From NCBI GenBank assembly GCA_003152255.1, contig PLZT01000175.1, forward strand, positions 5,714-13,667: DNA of 7,954 nt, read 5' to 3'. Positions 1-5,005 of the stretch are shown here, piece by piece. Position 1 is the stretch's first letter. Each line of letters begins with the position of its first letter. The translations under genes and the position numbers were made by a program. The notes below the pieces were generated by a model, which saw only the letters and a list, made by a program, of their open reading frames with translations, ran no database searches and was not told the origin of the DNA. This DNA comes from Methylocystaceae bacterium (lineage in GTDB: Bacteria > Pseudomonadota > Alphaproteobacteria > Rhizobiales > Beijerinckiaceae).

Positions 1-25
1 GGTTCGAGTCCTACTTCCCCCACCA
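1..25 (+). tRNA. 3' end of a tRNA gene (isotype not determinable)
   Basis: The first 25 bases fit the T-arm and acceptor end of a tRNA. The TTCGAGT T-loop lies at 3-9, the 3' T-stem strand CCTAC at 10-14, the 3' acceptor strand TTCCCCC at 15-21, discriminator A at 22 and an encoded CCA at 23-25. The 5' acceptor strand should therefore read GGGGGAA. The anticodon lies left of the window, so the isotype cannot be called. I considered the acceptor piece of a two-piece alphaproteobacterial tmRNA, but found no matching 5' piece with the GATTCGAC-like motif downstream. Confidence 0.85.
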
Positions 26-38
26 CGCAAGGCGTGGT
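22..38 (+). terminator. Perfect hairpin overlapping the tRNA CCA end
   Basis: The arms ACCACGC (22-28) and GCGTGGT (32-38) are perfect complements around a 3-nt loop. The left arm contains the last four bases of the mature tRNA (ACCA). Only three T follow on the plus strand (38-40), so this is at best a weak intrinsic terminator. It sits between the convergent tRNA and small-protein genes and could serve transcripts from either side, or act as a 3'-trailer processing signal. The structure is seen directly; the role is inferred. Confidence 0.4.
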
Positions 39-260
39 TTACCTAAATCCGGTTGGAGGACTTGCCGGCCCGTGCGACGGCGCGGGCCGTTCATTCGAGC
101 GTAGGCAGTTGGCATAGGCCGGCGGTTTATTGCCGTTTTTGCCCCGCCGGCAATGCAAATCCCCTTGAGGCATGGTTTGGCCGCCCACCAGCGCCGCCCA
201 AAGCAGCGCGACAGTGGCGATCCGGCGCGCGCGTCGATAACGCTGCAACGCCTTCAACAT
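39..260 (-). CDS. Small secreted protein, unknown family
   Basis: This frame encodes 73 residues from an ATG at 258-260. A strong purine-rich ribosome-binding stretch (GGAGGGGAAG) lies just upstream, which is why I prefer this start over an in-frame one at 347. Residues 1-13 are very basic (KALQRYRRARR), residues 14-26 are hydrophobic (IATVALLWAALVG), and a polar, proline-rich tail follows. This is the layout of a Sec signal peptide or a single N-terminal membrane anchor. Two cysteines (C37, C52) could form a disulfide after export. I recognise no family. It lies on the same strand as the downstream-numbered hydrolase, about 200 bp away, and converges on the tRNA, ending 13 bp from it. Small size and lack of homology evidence keep confidence moderate. 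Confidence 0.5.
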   Translation of the reverse strand: MLKALQRYRRARRIATVALLWAALVGGQTMPQGDLHCRRGKNGNKPPAYANCLRSNERPAPSHGPASPPTGFR

Positions 261-400
261 CTTCCCCTCCACGCAACCACCGCGTGCGCCGCGGCGCGGC
301 TCGCCGGCCGCATATTGACGTAGGGCGCTCGCCTCGCGGATCAACAAAGCTGTGTGCGCGTCAATCGGCGAGTTCGGGCCGGGGGAATTTTCCGACCGGC

Positions 401-436
401 AAAAGGGGCTGTAAATCGCCTGGCGATGACTCCCCC
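401..436 (-). terminator. Possible terminator after the hydrolase gene
   Basis: Read on the minus strand just past the hydrolase stop, there is a GGGG...CCCC outer pairing, an inner ATCGC-CAG-GCGAT hairpin and then TTTT (404-401). This resembles an intrinsic terminator with an imperfect stem. The stem is interrupted and the T run is short, so this is only a candidate. The rest of 261-460 holds no gene I can support. Confidence 0.3.
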
Positions 437-460
437 ACCGCGCTGGACTTTAAGGGCGGG

Positions 461-1960
461 TCAGCTGCGCAACGCCTTGACCTGATGCGCCTTGCACTCG
501 GCGCTGAACGCGTCGAATTGGCCGTAGGCTTGCTCGCTATCGCCATAGCCGATGCAGGCGAAGCGATAAATCAGCTGCCCGACGAAGCCGGGCGCGAAAT
601 AGCCGGAGTGAACGTCGGGACGCCCCTGTGTGACATAGAGCCAAAGCAAGCGCAGATGGCCCGTCATCGACAGATCGCACGACTCGCCGGGCCGCGCGTT
701 CGTCACCACGCCTTCGCCGTTTTCGATACTATCCGTGCAGTCAAAATAGGTCAGCCGCTGCGCGAAACCGTCCTCGGACTGGGCCGCCTCGAGCTCCGCG
801 TAAAGCTGCGAGAGCGTGTGAGAGCCGACACGCAATTTATCGAGGCTGACGCCCTTGGTGATCCCCCATTCCGTCAAAACGCCGACGTTTCCGAGCCGGA
901 ACCCGAATCTTCGTTGCATGGTGGGCAGGGAAAAGAAATTCGCGGTCGTCGATATGTCGAGCAGAACCTCATCGCCTTCGTTGCTGAACAGATGCGCTTC
1001 CTGAAATCTGATAAGCGAGGAGCGCAGCGCGTTCGCCCGCCCCGACAGCAAGACCTCCGCCGGTATGTCAGGCGACACGAGCACCAGCCGCCGCAGTCGA
1101 AGCGCCTTGCCGATATGTGATAGTTCTGTGTCGTCCGCATGGGTCGCGAGGATTTTTTCTCCGGCCGTCATTGCTTTCATCGCCGTCATCGCCGCGGGCG
1201 AAAATACGTCGGTGAGGATGCGCACGGCGTTGGTCACGACGTAGCCGCCCATGCTGTGGCCGATGAACGAGAGGTCCGCCCGGACTTCGGTCTTGCCCAT
1301 TAGTGTTTGCTGCTTGGCCAGCGCGTCATCGAGAAGGCGGATGATGTCGACAAGATCGGGCACGCCATAGGTCGTCGCGCGGTATCCATCGCGGAAATAG
1401 ACGATGAGTCGCAGCAAATACAGGGTGATCGGTATGATGGCCATGAACGCGGTCGCCGCGGTGACCAGCATTCGAACGATGCGCGCGACGTCGCATAGCT
1501 CCAAGACAAAGTTTACGAAATAGACCGAGGCAAGCGCGGCGCAGAGAGTTCCGAGCAAGAAGATGGGCGAAGCGGCGAACCCGCTGCGCCAGGGCGTTCC
1601 CATTCGTTCCGAGGGCCAGCGATAACCGACGCAGACGACGCCGCGGTCGTGCAGCGTCTTGTCGCCATTCACCGATTGAAACGATTGGGCATAGGTGCTC
1701 AACACCGCGTCACGCGGGCTATTGAAGCCGTGAACAGTGATCACGAGCTTTGGGGCGTCCTGTCGCGCGAGCGTTTCGGCGATCCGTTCTATCGCCTGTC
1801 GCGGGTCGCCCAAATCGACGCAATGATCTGGCGCGGGGAGCGTTTCGCCTTTGTCGTCGAAATTATTCGGCGCCGTGCTCTCAATAAAAAACGCCGGGAT
1901 AGCCGGCGTTTTTCCGTCCGCTTGGACCTCGTAGGCGGTAAAAAAATGAGTCGCCGACAT
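461..1960 (-). CDS. Alpha/beta hydrolase (DUF900-like) with two inserted membrane helices
   Basis: This 499-residue protein has the hallmarks of a serine alpha/beta hydrolase. After a strand KLVITV comes an oxyanion-type HGF at 77-79, and a nucleophile elbow GHSMGG lies at 234-239 with S236 as the probable nucleophile. VSPDIP at 295-300 offers D298 as the acid, and H451 (in VHSGYF) is a plausible catalytic histidine. Two hydrophobic stretches, about 131-153 and 161-187, lie between the oxyanion strand and the nucleophile, so the enzyme is probably bound to the inner membrane by a helical hairpin. The VSPDIP segment and overall plan recall DUF900/COG4782 proteins, whose substrates are mostly unknown. 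There is no N-terminal signal peptide. The ATG at 1958-1960 is preceded by a strong GGGGAGG. The substrate is unknown. The fold is seen; subfamily and ligands are inferred. Confidence 0.85.
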   Translation of the reverse strand: MSATHFFTAYEVQADGKTPAIPAFFIESTAPNNFDDKGETLPAPDHCVDLGDPRQAIERIAETLARQDAPKLVITVHGFNSPRDAVLSTYAQSFQSVNGDKTLHDRGVVCVGYRWPSERMGTPWRSGFAASPIFLLGTLCAALASVYFVNFVLELCDVARIVRMLVTAATAFMAIIPITLYLLRLIVYFRDGYRATTYGVPDLVDIIRLLDDALAKQQTLMGKTEVRADLSFIGHSMGGYVVTNAVRILTDVFSPAAMTAMKAMTAGEKILATHADDTELSHIGKALRLRRLVLVSPDIPAEVLLSGRANALRSSLIRFQEAHLFSNEGDEVLLDISTTANFFSLPTMQRRFGFRLGNVGVLTEWGITKGVSLDKLRVGSHTLSQLYAELEAAQSEDGFAQRLTYFDCTDSIENGEGVVTNARPGESCDLSMTGHLRLLWLYVTQGRPDVHSGYFAPGFVGQLIYRFACIGYGDSEQAYGQFDAFSAECKAHQVKALRS

Positions 1961-1966
1961 GAACGG

Positions 1967-1973
1967 CCTCCCC
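1967..1973 (-). promoter_or_regulatory. Ribosome-binding site of the hydrolase gene
   Basis: GGGGAGG on the minus strand ends 6 nt before the ATG at 1958-1960. It is a near-ideal Shine-Dalgarno sequence and fixes this start codon. Confidence 0.75.
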
Positions 1974-2030
1974 GAAATAACCTATAAACAAATGGGCGTT
2001 GGATGATCCGCGCGCCCTTCGACGTTCAGA

Positions 2031-2056
2031 TTGCCGCATTTTGGACGAGGCGGCAA
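2031..2056. repeat. Inverted repeat in the divergent intergenic region
   Basis: TTGCCGC (2031-2037) and GCGGCAA (2050-2056) are perfect inverted arms 12 bp apart, roughly midway between the divergently transcribed hydrolase and methyltransferase genes. Such a dyad could be an operator or a transcript hairpin. No known regulator motif is recognised. Confidence 0.3.
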
Positions 2057-2120
2057 CGCCTGACGATGTCGCGTCGCGGCGTGTTTTCGCGCCCGAAAGC
2101 CGCGCGGGGTTGCAAGCGAT

Positions 2121-2149
2121 TTGACAGTTCAAGGACTTATGAGCATTTT
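2121..2149 (+). promoter_or_regulatory. Possible -35 element near the methyltransferase start
   Basis: A consensus TTGACA lies at 2121-2126. The sequence 17 bp further on (CATTTT, 2144-2149) is only a weak -10 match. If this promoter is real, transcription would begin downstream of the ATG at 2139, and translation would have to use the ATG at 2193. That start also agrees with where I recall homologues beginning (MIPW...). This is inference from short motifs only. Confidence 0.25.
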
Positions 2150-2864
2150 CCGTCGCGCAAAAGATGTGTCCGACGAAGCTGAAGATTTCCCGATGATTCC
2201 CTGGCTCCTGCTCGACACGGCGCGAATTCCCGGCGGCGGCGAACTGCGGCTCAAGCAGCGCGGCGGCGAATTTTCGATCATGCTCGGCGATATCGAGTTG
2301 ATGAACAGCCGCCTCGGCGGCTCCGAGGAGGCGCTGGCGACGCTGTCCTGCGAGCGAATTCGCGCGCGCCCCGGCGCGAGGATTCTGATCGGCGGGCTCG
2401 GAATGGGCTTCACGCTGCGCGCGGCGCTTGGAGCGCTGGGCGAGGGGGCGCGGGTCGATGTGGCCGAACTGGTTCCGGCTGTCGTCGCCTGGGCGCGCGG
2501 ACCGATGGCCGAAGTCTTCGGCTCGAGCCTGACCGATCCACGCGTGAAAATCGTCGAGGCGGATGTCGGGCGCGTCATTCGCGCGGGACGCGGGGTTTTC
2601 GACGCGATCCTGCTCGATGTCGACAACGGCCCGGACGGCCTCACTTGCGCCGCCAACGACGGGCTTTACGACATGCGGGGCTTGCGCGCGGCCCATGCGG
2701 CGCTGCGGCCCGGCGGCGTGCTTTCCGTTTGGTCAAGCGGGCCGGATCGGGTATTCGCGGGGCGGCTGGGCAAGGCCGGTTTCTCCGTCGAGGAGGTCAA
2801 GGCGCGGGCGAAGGGCGGCGGCGGCGCGCGGCATGTCATTTGGATCGCCACGCGCGGCGGCTAG
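2139..2864 (+). CDS. Spermidine-synthase-like SAM-dependent methyltransferase fold protein
   Basis: The 241-residue product has a class I (Rossmann) SAM-binding fold of the spermidine-synthase type. The glycine-rich motif I reads ILIGGLGMGFTL at 82-93. An acidic E110 sits at the end of strand 2 (VDVAELVPAVV), and the strand-4 motif FDAILLDVDNGP lies at 154-165. In true aminopropyltransferases the strand-4 region carries catalytic acids. Here LLDVDNGP is similar, but the protein is shorter than typical spermidine synthases (around 280-300) and the N-terminal beta domain is reduced, so polyamine synthesis is not assured. Annotation as 'spermidine synthase-like' is safer. The ATG at 2139 has AAGGA only 3 nt away. 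A TTG at 2121 and the ATG at 2193 (MIPW) are alternatives, and I recall homologues starting at the latter. The TAG stop lies inside the CTAGAG edge of the repeat that follows. Confidence 0.8.
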   Translation: MSIFRRAKDVSDEAEDFPMIPWLLLDTARIPGGGELRLKQRGGEFSIMLGDIELMNSRLGGSEEALATLSCERIRARPGARILIGGLGMGFTLRAALGALGEGARVDVAELVPAVVAWARGPMAEVFGSSLTDPRVKIVEADVGRVIRAGRGVFDAILLDVDNGPDGLTCAANDGLYDMRGLRAAHAALRPGGVLSVWSSGPDRVFAGRLGKAGFSVEEVKARAKGGGGARHVIWIATRGG

Positions 2865-2865
2865 A

Positions 2866-2909
2866 GTGCTTTCGGCAAAAGTGGACGCCGGTTTTGCCTC
2901 GGAAAGCAC
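2866..2909. repeat. Hairpin 1 of the repeat element
   Basis: GTGCTTTC (2866-2873) plus GGCAAAA (2874-2880) pairs with TTTTGCC (2892-2898) plus GAAAGCAC (2902-2909). The loop is 11 nt and a 3-nt TCG bulge interrupts the right arm. All 15 stem pairs are perfect. It could cap the methyltransferase mRNA 3' end. Confidence 0.75.
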
Positions 2910-2925
2910 GACAAAACAAAGGAAT

Positions 2926-2966
2926 CTAGAGACTTTCCGGTTCAATCTAAACCGGAAAGTCTCTAG
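2926..2966. repeat. Hairpin 2 of the repeat element: 17-bp perfect stem
   Basis: CTAGAGACTTTCCGGTT (2926-2942) and AACCGGAAAGTCTCTAG (2950-2966) are exact reverse complements around a 7-nt loop (CAATCTA). The lack of any mismatch in 17 bp suggests recent insertion, gene conversion or selection on structure. No T-tract follows, so it is not a classical terminator. Confidence 0.85.
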
Positions 2967-3015
2967 CGCGCGATGTGCGACGGCGCACGGTGTCCGCGCT
3001 CCTTTGCGCGCTAGA
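2962..3015. repeat. Third hairpin, mutually exclusive with hairpin 2
   Basis: TCTAGCGCGC (2962-2971) pairs perfectly with GCGCGCTAGA (3006-3015). Its left arm shares TCTAG with the right arm of hairpin 2, so both cannot form fully at once. A smaller stem-loop (GTGCG...CGCAC) lies inside. This may be an extension of the same repeat element. Confidence 0.5.
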
Positions 3016-3022
3016 TGATGTC

Positions 3023-3051
3023 CATGCCCTGGGACGAACCGAGTGGGCATG
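3023..3051. repeat. Small inverted repeat upstream of the broken operon
   Basis: CATGCCC (3023-3029) and GGGCATG (3045-3051) are perfect 7-bp arms separated by 15 bp. They lie 16 bp before the start codon of the first broken gene, where an operator or leader structure might sit. No regulator is identified. Confidence 0.35.
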
Positions 3052-3067
3052 AGCAAGGGAGCCTCCG

Positions 3068-3236
3068 ATGTCAGCCATCCTGAATCTTCTCGGCCTCGAC
3101 AATTACGAGAATCTGGTCAGGTTGCTCACCACGCTTCCGCATACGTTTTGAGGCCGACGATAATTATTTCGCCCGACGCGAATCCTTTTCCTCGATCCCC
3201 GCCTTTTATCGGTTGAGGGCCTTCCTCGACCAATGA
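3068..3236 (+). pseudogene. Small unknown gene broken by a frameshift
   Basis: An ATG at 3068 with a good GGGAG six bases upstream opens a frame of 27 codons that ends at TGA (3149-3151). If one T of the TTTT run at 3146-3149 is removed, reading continues through a coding-like stretch (EADDNYFARRESF...) to a TGA at 3234-3236, giving about 55 residues. That second stop lies 15 bp before the next start, which is typical operon spacing. I do not recognise the protein. It may itself be an internally deleted remnant like its downstream neighbours, or the short 27-residue peptide may be all that is made. The inference of a frameshift rests on the composition of the downstream frame and on the spacing. 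Confidence 0.45.
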
Positions 3237-3251
3237 GACTGGAGATCGGAT

Positions 3252-3455
3252 ATGCTTTACGTCAAGAACGTGCCGAGCTGGGAGCGCGCGGCGAGATTCG
3301 TCATGGGCGCCGGGTTGGGCGCCGTCGCCGTCACCTAATACGGCGCCACACCGATCGGATACGCTATCGGCGCCATGGGAGTGATGGCCGCGATGAGCGG
3401 CGTCCTGGGCTTCTGCCCGGCCTGCGCTCTCGTCGGACGCAAGCTTCGAAACTGA
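3252..3455 (+). pseudogene. DUF2892-type inner-membrane protein with in-frame stop
   Basis: From the ATG at 3252 (GGAG seven bases upstream) the frame reads MLYVKNVPSWERAARFVMGA, then a glycine/alanine-rich helix. Codon 29 is TAA (3336-3338). The same frame then continues without interruption for 38 codons to TGA at 3453. That part encodes a second hydrophobic helix (GYAIGAMGVMAAMSGVLG) ending in FCPACALVGRKLRN. This is the layout of the short two-helix DUF2892 / YgaP-like transmembrane family, which commonly starts F/LYVKNVP.WER and ends G.CP.CALLG. A full-length product would be 67 residues. The intact second half suggests a recent nonsense mutation. The gene lies between the frameshifted small ORF and the sigma-factor remnant. 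Confidence 0.75.
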
Positions 3456-3465
3456 CGGCGGAGGA

Positions 3466-3640
3466 ATGTCGATCGCGGCGAACCGACAGGATTTGGTCCT
3501 TTGCGCCCAAAACGGGGACGCGGGGGCGCTCGACCGGCTTCTGATCGAGTGCGGGAGCGACGTCCGCCGCTACGCCATGCGCCCCGCCTGCGCCGGGCGC
3601 GGCCCTCGTCAGGGAATATCTTGTCGGAGAAAGCTTGGGG
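3466..3640 (+). pseudogene. ECF-type sigma factor remnant with the core deleted
   Basis: The ATG at 3466, with GGAGGA immediately before it, opens a frame whose first 39 residues look like the N-terminus of an ECF sigma factor: a QDLVLCAQNGDAGALDRLL segment followed by DVRRYAMR, the start of region 2. After about 3582 the resemblance ends. In a different frame from 3605, codons for LVREYLVGESLG match the usual last residues after region 4 (HRAR-ALVREYL-type). About 100 or more residues carrying the rest of region 2, the linker and region 4 are therefore missing, and the two ends are out of frame. The product could not bind core polymerase or promoters as a sigma factor. Family placement is from recalled motifs. 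Confidence 0.65.
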
Positions 3641-3931
3641 GAAGCTTCAACGGAAGCGGGCGGCGCGCCGTCCTCTCGGGCTTCGCTTGCATCGCCGCGT
3701 CGTCGGCGGCGGCCGCGCCGCCGCCGCTGCGGACGAACAGCTCGCAATTTATCGAGATGCGACCGGTCAAAGCGCCTCCGCCCATGCGGATCGCGCGGAT
3801 CGACGGGGGGGGGCTGACCGACCTCGGCTCCTTCCGCGCGCGTCGCCGGATATATCACCGGCGAGGCCGACTGGACCGCCGCCGATGGGCTCGCTTTGTT
3901 AAAATATTATATGGCGCGGGACGCCGACTGA
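3635..3931 (+). pseudogene. TlpA-like thioredoxin-fold protein remnant lacking the active-site core
   Basis: In the frame through 3649 there is a signal-peptide-like segment (GRRAVLSGFACIAASSAAA) followed by QFIEMRPVKAPPP and then IDGGGLTDLGSFR. This is the run-in that precedes GKVVLVNFWATWCPPC in TlpA/redoxin proteins. The CxxC part never appears. Near 3837-3842 the sequence jumps, one base out of frame, to VAGYITGEADWTAADGLALL and then KYYMARDAD with TGA at 3929-3931, which looks like the last strand and helix of the same family. The central ~100 residues are missing. The start is unclear: a TTG at 3635 with GGAG upstream would need another frameshift near 3655. A 9-G run (3805-3813) lies inside. 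The end lies 18 bp from the end of ygfZ, tail to tail. Confidence 0.6.
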
Positions 3932-3949
3932 TCGTGTTTTCGGCGCGCT

Positions 3950-4789
3950 TCAGCTCGCGGGCTGCTCCACCACGAACTCCAGCGTCGCGCCGCCCGCCGT
4001 CGGCGTCACGCCCGCCGCCCGCGCGTCGGCGAGCTTGTCGAGCCGAATCAGCGCGAGGCCGTTGTCGCCATTGCGCGAGCCGGCGACGCCGATCTCGATT
4101 TCGCCCGCCATCACCTTCGTTCCGGGCGGTGGAGCCTCGCCTTCCACGTGATATGGCGTCACGCGTTTGCGCGCGAGATTGCGGTGTTTGGTGCGCGAGA
4201 CGACTTCCTGGCCGACATAGCAGCCCTTGGTGAAATCCACGCCGGCCAGGAGGTCCATGTTGGCCTCGTGCGGAAAGGCGTCGCCATAGGCGAAATCGAC
4301 CCCGCCCCGCGGCACGCCCGCCGCGATGCGCGCCGTCTCGTAATCCTCGCGCGAACCTTTCGCCTCCAGCGCCCCGCGCGGCGCGATGAGCCGCCAGCCC
4401 AGCGCCTCGGAGCGGGGGTCGCGCGCCAGCGCCAGCGCGGAAACCTCCGGCCTCGCCTCGCCGAGAACGGCGTAGACGGCGAGTTCGTCGCTCTTCGACG
4501 TGAAGCTCACCGCCGCGCGGAGCTTATAAAAGCCGAGGCGGCGCAGGAGATCCGCCTCTAAATCCCGGGGGCAATCGAGCAAATAACGGCGCGCCTCGCC
4601 TTCGCCATCGACGAAAACCAGGAAATCGAAAAGTATCTTGCCTTGCGGCGCCAGCAGCGCGCAAAAGCGGGCGTCGCCGGGGGCGAGTTTGGCGATGTCG
4701 TTGGTGACGAGATTATGCAAGAATTTGGTCGCGTCGGCGCCGGCGATTTCGACGACGCCGCGATCCTCCAGGCTGATGACTGCTGACAT
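3950..4789 (-). CDS. ygfZ: YgfZ, folate-binding GcvT-like Fe-S cluster assembly protein
   Basis: The 279-residue protein carries the YgfZ signature KGCYVGQE at 188-195, with the conserved C190. The N-terminal GcvT-like folate-binding fold is also visible: ISLEDRGVVEIAGADATKFL at 5-24, then LVTNDI and APQGKILFDF. YgfZ is a cytosolic tetrahydrofolate-dependent factor that helps build or repair certain iron-sulfur enzymes; it is not an aminomethyltransferase. Length is normal for alphaproteobacterial members (E. coli YgfZ is a little longer). The ATG at 4787-4789 has only a distant GGAG (11 nt), so initiation may be weak. It is transcribed divergently from the dihydroorotase gene, an arrangement I recall as common in related genomes. 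The gene appears intact, unlike its left-hand neighbours. Confidence 0.92.
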   Translation of the reverse strand: MSAVISLEDRGVVEIAGADATKFLHNLVTNDIAKLAPGDARFCALLAPQGKILFDFLVFVDGEGEARRYLLDCPRDLEADLLRRLGFYKLRAAVSFTSKSDELAVYAVLGEARPEVSALALARDPRSEALGWRLIAPRGALEAKGSREDYETARIAAGVPRGGVDFAYGDAFPHEANMDLLAGVDFTKGCYVGQEVVSRTKHRNLARKRVTPYHVEGEAPPPGTKVMAGEIEIGVAGSRNGDNGLALIRLDKLADARAAGVTPTAGGATLEFVVEQPAS

Positions 4790-4933
4790 TGTGTCTTATG
4801 CTCCAACCGCGTCCGTAAAGCGTCGCGGATTGTTGTAAGAGAGACGGGCGAGGACAATGACGGGATTGGAGCCCTACGGGCGCCGAGGGCCGTCAGCGCG
4901 TTCCGCGCGATATCGGTGGAAAAGCAAGCCGCG

Positions 4934-4950
4934 CGACGAACATCGTCGCT
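4934..4950. promoter_or_regulatory. Perfect dyad in the ygfZ-dihydroorotase divergent region
   Basis: GCGACGA (4934-4940) and TCGTCGC (4944-4950) are perfect inverted arms around ACA, 55 bp upstream of the dihydroorotase ATG. The 216-bp region should hold promoters for both directions. The A/T-rich CATAGTTTT (about 4967-4975) could be part of a -10 region for the rightward gene. A 10-bp palindrome TCCCGCGGGA follows it. An operator is possible, but no known motif is recognised. Confidence 0.35.
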
Positions 4951-5005
4951 CTAACATGCGCTAGACATAGTTTTCCCGCGGGACACTGCAAGCGAGGCGC
5001 CAAGG

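Larger units (their letters stand above)
2861..2966. repeat. Composite palindromic intergenic repeat element
   Basis: CTAGAG (2861-2866) opens the element, CTAGAG recurs at 2926, and CTCTAG (2961-2966) closes it. Two hairpins lie inside, at 2866-2909 and 2926-2966, separated by an AT-rich linker (GACAAAACAAAGGAAT-like). From memory, very similar sequences with GGCAAAAGTGGAC-type and TTTCCGGTTCAAT-type segments are scattered through Rhizobiales genomes and are often mis-translated as small hypothetical proteins. The structure is seen directly; the assignment to a dispersed repeat family is recalled, not searched. The element begins at the stop codon of the methyltransferase gene. Confidence 0.75.

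Noticed and set aside
1..400. Two-piece (permuted) tmRNA gene with acceptor piece at 1-25 and coding piece starting at GGGGGAA (381)
   Set aside because: GGGGGAA complements the acceptor strand, but no GATTCGAC-like motif or tag reading frame follows, and the spacer would be unusually long.
53..1120. Long open frame on the plus strand, 355 codons
   Set aside because: It lies opposite the hydrolase gene and the small secreted gene, has a non-ATG start, and shows no recognisable motif. High GC leaves such antisense frames open.
1881..2696. Open frame of 271 codons on the minus strand
   Set aside because: It covers the complement of the methyltransferase gene and the intergenic region, is rich in Arg/Ala/Gly, and has no family motif.
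2733..3056. Minus-strand frame through the repeat element giving a plausible small protein
   Set aside because: It is a translation of the palindromic repeat plus the complement of the methyltransferase gene; similar false proteins arise wherever such repeats occur.
3501..3902. TTG-initiated plus-strand frame of 133 codons over the sigma/TlpA remnants
   Set aside because: It is arginine-rich without motifs, while the other two frames show pieces of known families.
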